Source: Enoplosus armatus | Taxonomy: Eukaryota; Chordata; Actinopteri; Centrarchiformes; Enoplosidae | Assembly: GCF_043641665.1 (NCBI RefSeq) | Contig: NC_092182.1 | Coordinates: 21,823,241 to 21,887,240 of the forward strand | Length of the DNA: 64,000 nt | Reading direction: 5' to 3' | In this document: in pieces, positions 1-11,622 of the stretch | Layout of the letters: each line of letters starts with the position of its first letter | How positions within the stretch are numbered: the first letter of the stretch is position 1 | Notes under the pieces: model-generated | Databases searched by the model: none | What the model was told of the DNA's origin: nothing | The model's input: only the letters and a program-made list of their open reading frames with translations | Position numbers and translations under genes: made by a program

Positions 1-3000
1 GAGTTTAAAAGTGCAAGTGTAAGTCAGAGGAAACTTGTTGAGGCATCTTTATACATTTCTTAACTGTTAATTACTTGCCTGCATAATTTTGTCTGTGTAC
101 ATCTCTTGCTAATTAGAAGATGACGGCTGAAACTGTTATAAATGTAAGTAAAAATTAATTAAATAGGATATGCATTATGCAATTTCAACTGTTTAAGATA
201 TTAATGTAAGTAATTATGTGTGAGAAGTATATTCAGTATTATGAAATAATTTAAATAATATATAATTATGAGAACATCAATGTGCAATATATGAGAGGAC
301 TATATTTGAAGCTTCAGCACATACAAAATGAGTTAATATTCAATATGAACTGTACATACATACGAGTAGCCCTGTTTGCTGAGGCTGGGACTGTTTGATC
401 AGGAAATATTGTACAATCGGACAATTATTGATTCAAAATGATGTCATTGTCCGCCATCATTACTGCAAGAGTCTCAAGAGATGTGTCTGGATGTGAAGAA
501 TTAAACTAAAATGATTATCACTGTGTTTCTCGGCCCAGATTAGCCACGAGGAGCAAATAAATCCTTTTGAAAGCAACTTTGTGGTTGCGGCGATGATCTT
601 TTGTGGTGCCTGCTTAGTAATTTACTGTAATTCAAATGCTAACATTATACTTATTTGAAGTGGAATGATGACTAATTATAATACATAACTCAAATATGAA
701 ATTATGTTGTGATTTAATTTTCAAGCTCAAGAAAACTGTTCAATTTTGCTGCACACATATTTACTGCTACTACACAAGACGCTGCACAAAACACATGAGG
801 GAAAAGAAAAGCTTACCTGGTAAATCAATAAATGGCAGGGGTTTTGGATTTTGAGTTAATACGAACAGTTGACAGATGGATTGAACTTTACCTGAGCAGC
901 AGAGATTCACATCAACAGCACAATGACTGTAGTAATTACCAATTTAAGTTGCTAAAAGCTCCAGTTTCAGAAAGTTATTAGAGCCTTTGTGTGGATGCTT
1001 GTATTTGTGATGTGGCCAATCATGAGGATCGTAATGTTCCCGGGGTTGAGTCACCCCCTCTGCTGTCTTTTGATCGTACATTTAGGAACATAAGTCTGAC
1101 ATATTGAGGGCAACATTTGCTGAAAACACTGAACTTTTAATTGATAGCACTGAGAAGGGTGAAATAGTCTTCTTGGTTTGTGTGTGTTCGTAGCCAGACT
1201 GCATGTTTATCTCGGCGTATTTTACTGAAAGTTGTTGTTGTTTGGTGCTTGTGTGTCACTGGGGCATACACTTTGTTGTGCAGTAAGTCTGGATGCTGCT
1301 TTTCCTCGACTAATTGTTGCAAGGCTGCATTCCTGGGGCCTGGCACTGACGTGACCTGCCCTTGTTGCTTATGCTTGTTTGTGTGATGATCCGCATCGGC
1401 TCTCATCCGGTGTTTGAATTCCACTGAAATTTTTTATTCAGCACAATTCAACTAATGTTTGAATATTGGCACCAGCTGACTTAAGCGCACAGCTTGTTCT
1501 GAGGTGGTGGTGAAAGCAAATGTTGAGCTTTGTTAATTTGAGGTGATGTGAGTTGTTTAAGGTGCCTGGCTGATTACTGGAGGAGGTCTGTGCAACAAAG
1601 ATGGCTCTGCCTGCCTTGTCCACAGGCCACCCAGATGAGAGTCCAGTTATCTCGACACTGGTCATTGCCTGGACATCCTGACTCTCTGTTTAGTTGTTGT
1701 TAAGGTGCTACAAAGTGCTGGTGATGGTGAGGTGTGTAAACAGGTGGTGTTATCTACACCTGGATTCGACCTTTGTAGCAAAGATCTCTGCCACCCATCA
1801 TCAGTCAGCCAACACTGAAATAATTTCCTCTGTCTGAATCTGTGATTCTCTGAATACATGCAGAGAATACATGAATATCAAATGTAGGTCCTTTGCTGTC
1901 TGTTTTGGTGTGTGGATGACTTCGCTGTAGATATATCAGGGTTAGGGCTGGAGGACAGTTCACTATAATCATTCAACTTTCAGTGGAATTGTCTCCTGAT
2001 TACATGATCTAGTGCTGAATAATTGATTAGTCGATTGACAGAAAACTAATTTTGATAATCAATTAATCGTTTAAGTCATTTATCAAGCCAAAGTGTCACA
2101 TAGTGTCTGTTTCAAGCATATCAAATTTGAGTTTGCACTATTTATTTATATAGATAAAAAGTGAATCAAATTGAATATCTTTTGGAAGAAAGAAAGTCAG
2201 ATTGATAGATTGATAGTTATCGTGATAAGATAATTATTAGTTGCAGTCGTAGTCATGATCATGTTTGATTTAGTTTAGTTTTGGTAGAGTAATGGTAAAC
2301 AAAAGAGTAAACAGTTTATTGTACTGAACATAAATTACTATTTTATGTGATTTAGATATTTTGATATCAATATCAGAAAATGATTAATATCATGAGGCCT
2401 CGGTGATATGGTTATTGTTTTTAACCAAATAGCCAAGCCCTAATGTCTATATTCACTTTCAGTTTAGGTTGAAGGTCTTCATAGCATCAGTTTTAGCCGT
2501 AGCTTCATACCAAAGCTCATCTTTGGGTTTAAGAGAATATCTTGGAGTATGTCCCTTAATGTCCAATCTCTCTATTAGCCTTGAGATCCTCTGGTCCCCC
2601 TCTGGGGCTGTATGAGTGCCTTGTCAGGCATCCGTTTTAGCTGCTTGTTGGACCAATTTGTGGCCTACATTAGGCTTTCATTACAGGCCTCCCAGTGCAC
2701 ACACACCTTGTAAGATGGGACTTAATTAAGTTTATGCTTTCCCTGGCAGACCCAGTGGCTGGCTGCTTGCTTCTGCTGCCGATTGTTGATTTATGTTGAG
2801 TCCTCAAGGACAATCTGCTTCCTCTGCCACAGAGCAGGGCAGAAAACAAACGCTAGTTCATTGCCAGCTGTTTGGGGATGATGTCTCCCAAATACCGTGT
2901 CAATATTCTATTTTTCATCTGATGTTGTTTCTCTTTCACGGCCCTTTCAAAAGGGTTTACTGAAATAATTTGGCTACAAATGCTTGATCCTCTGGTCGCT

Positions 3001-6000
3001 GTTAAGCATTCTTTTCAGCCTTTTCACTCGACGATACTTCATCAGCCAGCTCCTGACAGTGTTTATTTATTCTTCTCATGGTTCCGAGTTGAGTAGGTAG
3101 TATGCAAATGCAATTTATGTATCTTGGTTTAAGTGTTTGCATGCCATCGCTGAACCATCCATACAAAGAATGTTTTCAGTTTATCCCCTGAGCCTGGAAG
3201 CCATCGAACTATTGAGACAGGAAACCCAACCTGAACTCTGAGCCAGAGTTTATCTTTCACACAGTAGATTCTTTGGTGTCAATATCTGGGAAATATGAAT
3301 GCAATGCAACAAAAAGATATGGTGCCATTTTGATTGACAGAAAGTGTCACAAACAATGACATCCACAGTCAAGGTGCAAAAGGTTTGCTTTCTGTGTAGC
3401 AGTTCCTCATGTTTCTTTCTCCAGCTCCTGTAAAAATAGAATATTAATTAGTTAAATTCCCTTTAAAGTGATAAGAACTGGCTTGTCTGTTTTTTGTGAA
3501 TTTGCTGTCTTTGTGCTATATCTGTTTGGCTTCGGCGTTTCCACAAGAGGACATACTTCTCGTTCATTATAAAGAAAAAGACATTTGTCTGTATTGGGCT
3601 CCTCTTTGATGTGCACTTCCCTTGCTGTCAGCTACAATAAATGAGATTTATCTGAGAAGCCGAGCAAGACAAATAAATCCAATAAGGTTTTGTCACTCAC
3701 TCTGTGTCCTTTAGTGACATCCACTCCTCCTCTTTTCTCCTGCGCTCTCTCTCTTTTTGTGTCTCTCATTCCCTCTCGTTCCCTTTTCTCTTTATATCTC
3801 CTTCTTTTTATACACTCTTTGCCACTCCCTAGTGAAGCATAGCCATTGTTTACCTTTTCAGATGGAAAAACGGTGCTCGGTTAAATAAACAAGTACCCCT
3901 CCACCACCCTGCCACCTCCGGGAGTCTTAAAGAGAGCCTGACTGCTTAGCATTGTTGTCTGTTTTGGAAGGTGCTGATGCTTGTGCAGCGCACAGTACGA
4001 AAGAGTGACAGAGTACCTGGATAAGGTCTGCCAGGCGCCACATGCCTGAAACAACGGCACAGCCATCAGCTGCCTTCCTGACACGCCTGCCATGCCCAGG
4101 TTCCAGCTCTGAAGCCTGGCAGGCTGCGAGCTCCTCTCAGGTTGTTGATGTGCCTCGTGACGCTGGGCATTGTACAAAAGACGGCTGCTGGCTTTAAATG
4201 TGTAGCTGCATCTGATTCAACTGCGACATCCTCATGCTACGTTCAAGCACAACCTTGGCATAGGCTCAAGGAGCAGGCTCAAACCTGTAGATGCACCAGC
4301 AGCAATAAGGAGAGAGTTGGTTTCATGCCCAGAAGAATCTTTGTTCCTGTCACAGGGTCACTTGCGCAACACAGTCTTACACACACACACAAAAAGGGAC
4401 TCGGAGGGAGAGGGCAGAGTGTGACAGGTTACAAGTATTGGTGAACAAACTTTGAGCCAAACTGTGATTAAACTGCTTTTGACACTAATTAGATGTGCTG
4501 ATGATAACGCAGCTGGGACAAGACTTGAAGGAGTGGAGCTCTTTGCAGGCAAGTTAGCTGCTGCTGGTGCAGCTGAGAGGTAAACTGAGAGGAGATTGTT
4601 GTGCAGTGCACCAACACTCCCCAAACACATCTGCAGGAGTCTGGCCTAGGCCCCCCCCCCCCAGCAGAGAATTTTTATCTTACTAATTGGCTTTAATGCT
4701 CAGGCACAGTGTAAGCTGCTTTTTAGCTGTTTGTAAGGACTGGTGTTTGGTTTAAACTTGGTGTAGAGTACAAAGACAGTGCGGACATTATTGTTTTGAA
4801 AATGCATCTTTTTTTTCTGGCTCACTCATCTCTGATTAACTGGTCTTATTTCTGAGTTGGGAATGACAATGAAAGTGTAGCAACATATTACTGTATAGCT
4901 GCTTAGCCAATATGATTCCTGCTGGAGTGCTTAAAATATTGAAAACGATACACTGAAATGTTGTAGTCTGGTTTGATAGTAATATAGTAATTAAACAAAT
5001 CACACCCTTTTAATTAATCAGATTTCTCACGGATGCTTTTGGGGTAGTTTTCTCAATGAGATAGGGAGGCCGTTAACATCAGTTCACAGGGCTAAAGCTA
5101 AAGTATCCTTAAATCATTTACAAAACCTTAATCTTAGTTAAAACGTCAATGTTTCTCACAAAAAATCACGAGCAATAATTCAGACTATTCAAAAAGAAAT
5201 ACTGTATATGAGGCATTAAAATTGAACAAAGACTCTGGTGTTGTGTGATCGCTGGGAGCTTTGTAAAACTTAGTGTAATGAGCCTAAGAAGTTTTCTTTG
5301 AGGTGAAAACACTGCAGGCTGTAATGATATTAGAATTATAAATAATCTCAATTGGAATTGCAGAAAGTTCTTCAAGCGTGTGTGTGCAGGAAAACCCCAT
5401 TGATTTTGTGATTAGCTGCGAGTGTAGAATGTGGATTTAGCCTCCCTTGGCTCCTTGAACAAACCAGATGCACATCCTTGCATCTCGGTACAACGGTAAG
5501 AAAGTCTCCGAACATATCAAGAGACACAACACCCACGGAATTAGGATCCGTTAATCAGACTGAATGAATATGCAACAGGGGCTGCTGAGATGCAGGCTGC
5601 TGCCTGTCTGGCTAACAAGGCTGGCATCCTGCAGCTTCCGTCTGAAAGAAAGATATATCTTTTTCAATGGACTGAGCTCTGAGCAGCAGGCGTATGTGCT
5701 GTCGCTCCCTGTTAGCTGTCTCCCTCACTTCCTTTTGCCTGCTTCTCTCATTCCTCCTCTGTATTTAATGCTGATGCCTGCACTTCTTCATTCACTCACT
5801 CACTCCCACCCTCACTCCCTCACCAACAGCATCACTGACTATCAATAGTGAACTATTCTTTGGTATTACATGACAGGGATTATGTTGGTGTTTATCAAGA
5901 CCGCTTGCATGAGCACAATGAAAACCTTGGTGTTGAATGAAAAGAACTGAAAGGACCATACCTGTGGTTTTGCATGTCTTAGCCCATTTACTACAAATCA

Positions 6001-6137
6001 CACACAGTGTACATCACAGCAAAAAGGTATTTTCTCCCAACCGCCTGATTTATATATTGTATGGAGTTGGTTGGAACCGACGGATGTCTGGAACTGTAGG
6101 AAATAAATCCAAATATCAAACAATTCCGCCACAAATC
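1..6137 (+). other. Long intron before exon A, segment 1
   Basis: No exon, RNA gene or convincing ORF is seen. The first 330 bases are AT-rich and unique-looking. 2013-2252 holds a degenerate ATTAATCG-type repeat (listed separately). 3720-3800 is pyrimidine-rich, and a C homopolymer lies near 4651-4662. The interval is read as intron because the next coding exon (40004) starts in mid-codon and no MAGI first exon was found upstream of it within the window. An alternative is that part of it is intergenic, if an unseen promoter lies here; I saw no CpG-rich promoter-like block. Confidence 0.7.
2013..2252. repeat. ATTAATCG-family interspersed repeat, copy 1
   Basis: The segment begins with gattagtcgattgacag, has the internal phrase ttttgataatcaattaatcg followed by tttaagtcatttatcaagc, and ends near attagttgcagtcgtag. 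The same order of phrases recurs at 6447, 25798 and 54783 in this window and is familiar from teleost genomes as an old dispersed repeat. There is no coding potential. The middle is heavily diverged. Confidence 0.6.
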
Positions 6138-6145
6138 GAGTAGCT

Positions 6146-6438
6146 CAGAGGTTCCCAACCTGCGAGCCATGAAACATTTGCCATCGCACCACGAGGAAAA
6201 CAATTTTGATTCGGCAAAAAAGCTGATTATTTAATTTTATGACTTTAAAAGCAATTTTGCTGTAATTATCTTGAACTTGACGCATTCAGTGTTTAATTTT
6301 TCCTGATTACTCCAGGTCATGACCCCAACAACAGTATGGAGATTTTTAATTGGAGTAGGCAATTACTATCATGGTAAGCAGTCCATCATTTACCTTTTAA
6401 CATTACTTTTAGCTCGCAAAAAAGATTGGGAACCCGTG
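6146..6438. mobile_element. Non-autonomous hAT-type MITE with 8-bp target duplication
   Basis: The ends are inverted repeats: the left end starts cagaggttcccaacctgcga, and the reverse complement of the right end starts cacgggttcccaatc and then runs into gcgagc. The CA(G)xGGTTCCCAACC-like terminus is typical of hAT elements. The element is flanked by near-identical 8-mers, gagtagct at 6138-6145 and gattagct at 6439-6446 (7 of 8 identical), which matches the 8-bp duplication made by hAT transposases. At 293 bp with no ORF it is a deletion derivative mobilised in trans. Confidence 0.75.
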
Positions 6439-6446
6439 GATTAGCT

Positions 6447-6631
6447 GATTAACAGAAAGTTGAACGACAACAGTTTTGATAATCGTTTAAGCAATTTATC
6501 AAGAAACAAATGAAAAACATTTCCAGAGTGCGAAGACTTGCTTGTGTTTTATGATTGTAAATTTAATCTCTTCGGGTTTGACTATTGGTCGTAGTCAAAA
6601 ACTGTTTGAAGGCGTCACCTTGGGCAATTAG
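6447..6631. repeat. ATTAATCG-family interspersed repeat, copy 2
   Basis: It starts gattaacagaaagt and continues through cagttttgataatcgtttaa and aatttatcaag to ttgaaggcgtcaccttggg. The 3' half with its attagttgcag end is missing. It abuts the hAT MITE at 6146-6438, so one event may have disrupted the other. Confidence 0.6.
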
Positions 6632-6639
6632 CTAATATA

Positions 6640-9600
6640 TCTGCACAGGATGCATTAGAAAATGGTCAGAAAAAATGCAAACTGTACATAATTCGTGGTT
6701 AGCCAAAACCCCTGTATGGTCCTCTAAGTGTGACGCACTCTTTCTTTTTTCCTCTAACCCCTCCTTTATAACTTGGTAACACTTCTGTTGTGTTCTTCAG
6801 TTCTGTATTTCAAAAAATATGACCCAATTCATGTATACGACAATAACCTATCCTCAGCTAGATCAAATGAATTGAATAGAGCCTCAGTACAAGATGATCG
6901 GGCTTCATACCGAGCTCTGTTGCAGCCTTTCCTCCAGGCTACAGTGTGCAGATGACGCTTCTGTAGATGCCGGTGACCCGTCTGCCCTTAAAGTGCTAGT
7001 TGTCTGGACAGATAACAGTCATTCTACATCAGTTACATCTGTTGCAGCAATACTGAATCACAGATGCGACGTGTAGGGGGCCGGGGAGAGGTCGCCACTA
7101 TGTAATAATATATGTTAGATATGGCTTTAATTGCTGGCATCAGTCAAGGCGGTATTAACCTGGTTAGAGAGAACAGTCATAAAGCAGATTCTGGGCTTTT
7201 TTCATAAACCAGCCAATAAGGACTCGGTCCCCCGGGTGCTCTGAGGAATGCTCTTTCTCAGCCGCAGGGCTTTTCTGTGTTAAAGACTCCAAAACCTCTG
7301 TTATTGAAAATGCTATCATTGTCCCTCTGCCTCTGGAGTCTGAGTCACATGAAAACACATAAGCCTGGTTTTCCATGTAAATCACTGAGGATCACATTCA
7401 AAGTGACACAGAGGGATGATCAATATGCCTGTGCTGTCCTCCTCCCAACTATCTCACAACATGGCTCTTGTAAGTTCATCACTTCATATTCTCCAGAAAA
7501 AAAACTGACCTACTTAAAGTTGACTCTGTATTCTCTCGCTCTTTCTGGGAGGAAGAAGGGGAATCTGGGGGTGGGCAACTGCAGAGCTCATCTCCCATGC
7601 ATTTGTTTTTTCATATGCAGTCTCAAACTTGTAACTGGCACATTTTTTTTATGTGCACGCTCTGTGATGTACACATGCCTCCAAATGAAATGAATCACTG
7701 TTAAACCAGCTGGTACTTTTTTACCTTCATACTGCACCTTTAGTACAAATCAGCTATTTACTTTCACACATTGTTCATCTTTGACCACACTCTTTGAAAA
7801 TGTGCCAAGAGAACTTGTTTTTCTCTCAGAACGGGAGACGATAGTGGATGTGATTCTCTTTGTGGTTAACTGGTCCCAACTGATTTTGATCTATGCCGTC
7901 ATTGTTTCATCACATTCGCCAGATGGGCAATCGCAGAGTAGAAACAGCAGCAGGCAGGTGACAGGGGCACCCATTAGGCTCCAATCCTCCTCGACAGCCG
8001 AGACATGCCACGGCACGAGGGACAGTACTGTCACTGGGGAGCAAGATCATAGGGAAGCTTTCACAAAAAAAAAAATGAACCATCACACAGTCTGACATGC
8101 AGCCTTTAGATTCAGGGTTGAGGCGTCAGTCATTATTATGCTGAAAGTCTTACTCGGATGGAAACCATAAGGTTGCAAAAACGCTCATACAGACGTGTGC
8201 ACATTCCATCCATCAGGTTGTATAAAATCAAATGGACTAGAATAAAACCTGTTCGTACGTCCATATACACACACAGACATTCATCCCTACAGTAGATCCT
8301 ATTTATTGTGGCAGATGGAGTGAGTCTCACTGTCTCCACAGACATCTGCTATATGGAGAAACTGTGTGCACTGTGTGAAATCCAACGCATCCTCTGGCTG
8401 TGATGAATCAGATGGTGAAGAATGTGTTGGTCAACTCAGAGACAACAGGTTTTAACCCTGGCCTGCATCACAACCACCATGGGGACAGTGAGCCATCCAT
8501 CAACATTATACTGCAACCACCATGGCTGAGTGCTGAAGCCGCTGCGGAAATGCCTTAAACCCTTAAATGTCCTGTAATGATTGGCTTCCAGAAAAATGAC
8601 TGTTGTCAGTTAGTGTTAATGTCACTTGTCCTTTAGCGTGTTTTTTCTTTGAGCAGATGTTAAGGGTTAACTTCTCGAACCATGATTTGCAAAATCAAGT
8701 TGTAAGGGAAGGTGTTATGATTAATAATTAACTCTTCACCCAGTCACATTACTCATCTAATATCTACCAATGTATGTATGTACAAATTACAGAAGCACGA
8801 AAATAGCTCAGACTCCAGACCGGCTTGTCCAGGTAGGAAAGTCATGCTTTTTGGGAGGTGCAGATTGGCATGGTGTGAATATACAGACCACAAATATGCA
8901 GCTATGCTGCAAAGACTTATGCACCTTTTTACAGTTGAACTTTCATTTGTAGAGACGCTGAAAGGCTGGCCATAATGTTCTCTCTATATACTGTACTGAT
9001 TTTATACCAGCACAGCTTGTATTGCAGTTTAAGGATGCTGGGGACATTTTAGAAACAATTTTTTTGCCAATATCTTCATAGTGGCTTGTAAATTCCAACT
9101 CAAGTAACCATTTTGACTGAAGGTCCTTCATCCAAAAGCACTTTTAAAATCCTCACTGTCCCAAATCCTCAAATACAAGGTGCCATGATTTCTATGTCTC
9201 CACTAAAAGTCCATCATCAAAAATAAATAGTCTTGACAACAACATATGCATCATTTTAAAACCCAATAATGCAACACATTATATTTTCTTATCATTGGAA
9301 ACCCTGCGATCTTGATTGGAGTATTATGTGATATATTCTGTGGGTTTGCATTGTGCAGTTTGCATTTCCACCATTGGGTTTAGGGTGGGAAAAAGAGAAG
9401 TTTTGGAGCGTCTTTGTTTGACTGACAGGTGTCTCAGCCTATCACAGTTTGCCTCTGCTCCTTCCACTTTGCTACATCTCATTTTTTGTTAACACATGAC
9501 ATGGCAAATCCAAATCCAGCCTTCTAAATATCTCTTCAGAAAACTCTGGGTGGTCCACCCTGACATCATCCACTAAGGCTGCTGCTGCCTCCACAGGGAA

Positions 9601-10869
9601 CCCACACTTGACCATCACTTCTTTCTGGTCTGTTTTAGCCCCCCATACCGCATGTCTGCTTTTGTCAGCCCCACAGCCAGAAGACAACATTATTCCACTG
9701 CTGTGAAGGTTGGAGTTTGGAGGTTGTTCTGGGCCTAGTCAACAGGAATGACCTCTGGCCAGATGTCCGTTGACTGTAACCTCTTTATGCAGCCATTGTC
9801 ATTCCCTCTGGTGATGCTGCCAAAACAATAAAAGTGCACAGAGACCTGCAAGTGTTTGGCGGCAAATTTGTGAATTTGCAGGGTTCATTGCTTGTTAGTT
9901 ATGCGGTGAGTGTGAGTGTTTAGTCAGCCATGACAGTACTCTTTTTGCTTAGTACAAATAGACACCACACATTTTGTTCTTGTCATTTCTCCATTTGTAG
10001 GAGACATTCAGCCAAAAAGTAATGGAGTCCCTGTGGAGACAGGCAGCCGATATGGCTCTCCTGTGGGGAGAGTTGTACTGGATGGATAATGTCACGGACC
10101 ACTGCTTAGAGAGAGGGAGGAGGGGGATATGAGGGGCTGTGGGGGTGGGGAGTGAAAAGGGGATAGAGATAGGAGGAAATGAGAGGGTGCAGGAGTGTGG
10201 AGCTGCAGGTAGCAATCACAATAAAAGAGAGTGCGGAGCATCTGTGCCATACACATAGATACCGTACATTCACACAGTCTCTCTCTCTTTTACTTGTCAA
10301 ATACACAGTGCTCAGATGACGAGAATTAAATTAAGCAGGACTGTCAGTGTCACATGCTGTCACATGCACAGAATGTGCTTATCAACTTTAATGTGCATTA
10401 ATCGCCCTCTTTTCTGTCGAATCAGCGATGAGGGGATTTTACCTGCAGATTGATTTTTTTTTAATTAAACATTTACCCTAAATTAGATAACTCTATCATG
10501 GTTAATGATGTTTTATATTACAGACTACATAAACGGTGTTCTAGGGCTCATTTTGGATTCCGAGGTCAAAGAAAAAGTCTCACTTTCTTTCTTTGTCAGT
10601 CATAAGGAAGCCCTAAATTCATCATAGCGATTGTTAGTGAGTGAAGAAAAATGTGGGTGACAGGCAAGCAAGAAAGCTTTGATGACAGTATTCGGCACTC
10701 ATTTTGCACCCTCATATATGTATGTGTGCATGTGTATTAGTCCCAGGAGAGGCCTTGCAGCAGCAGCTGCATACCTCCCAGAGAGCACTGAGAAATGGGG
10801 GTGGCATGCATGTACTTGTTCTCCCTTTTCACAGATGGGAAAACATCACTCTACAGGTAACACACACAT

Positions 10870-10870
<1 letters not shown>
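6640..10870 (+). other. Long intron before exon A, segment 2
   Basis: No exon or RNA gene is recognised. Several open frames up to about 138 codons (for example 7277-7693) have no domain-like content and no splice context. 10085-10200 is purine-rich (GGGA/GGAG runs). Otherwise it appears to be unique intronic DNA. Confidence 0.6.

Positions 10871-10920
<50 letters not shown>
10871..10920. repeat. (CA)25 microsatellite
   Basis: An uninterrupted CA dinucleotide run of 50 bp follows an imperfect CA stretch from 10861. It should be length-polymorphic. Confidence 0.95.
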
Positions 10921-10924
<4 letters not shown>

Positions 10925-11451
10925 GGCCGCGCCTTACTGTAGTGGCAGTTAGAAGTGTAGTTGTGTCTGTGTGTGTGAATAAGTAGGTCATGCATCCAGA
11001 GTGAGAAAATAATAGATTCACATTCAACTTAAGTCACAGAAAATGAGTTGGGATTCGATCCCCACTACGAGAAATGTTTTTCAATTACCACAAACAGCGA
11101 GCTGCACGGCTCACTCGAGGAGACAGCTTTGAGGTTGTGCTCGTCTTCGTACGCAGGTGCATGCAGCTGGTTGCGTGTATCTTTCCATGTACATGTGATA
11201 TTGTTGTCTTGTATGTTCGATAAATTAGTCTGTCCTGACCAAAGGTCGGAGCTTGTTTTTCGTTTCCAGGCACAGATCCTCCAGGGGAGGAGGGAAGACT
11301 GGGTATGAAGCACTGATTTGACAGGCTCCATTTTCACATAAAACCAGTTGCTGAAAATCACAGATATACAGGGCTGAGTAGAGGAGACATCATAGAGAAG
11401 GCATTACCTTTTAAGGTATTGTGGTGATGATGAGGCCCAAAGCATATTGCA

Positions 11452-11454
<3 letters not shown>

Positions 11455-11487
<33 letters not shown>

Positions 11488-11496
11488 GTGCGTGTG

Positions 11497-11552
<56 letters not shown>

Positions 11553-11579
11553 TGTGTGTGCGTGCGTGTGTGTGTGTGC

Positions 11580-11616
<37 letters not shown>
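11455..11616. repeat. Compound (TG)n/(TGCG)n microsatellite
   Basis: This is 162 bp of strictly alternating purine-pyrimidine sequence. Pure TG flanks a core of CGTG/TGCG units between roughly 11482 and 11582. The overlapping frames on both strands (Cys-Val or Thr-His runs) are translation artefacts. The alternating TG/CG composition is the classic Z-DNA-forming type. Confidence 0.95.

Positions 11617-11622
<6 letters not shown>

Noticed and set aside
7277..7693. 138-codon + strand open frame
   Set aside because: Cys-rich look is only scattered. No signal peptide, domain or promoter context was evident.
11048..11068. Possible tRNA or SINE B box (gattcgatcccc)
   Set aside because: No A box, D arm or anticodon arm at the right distance on either strand.
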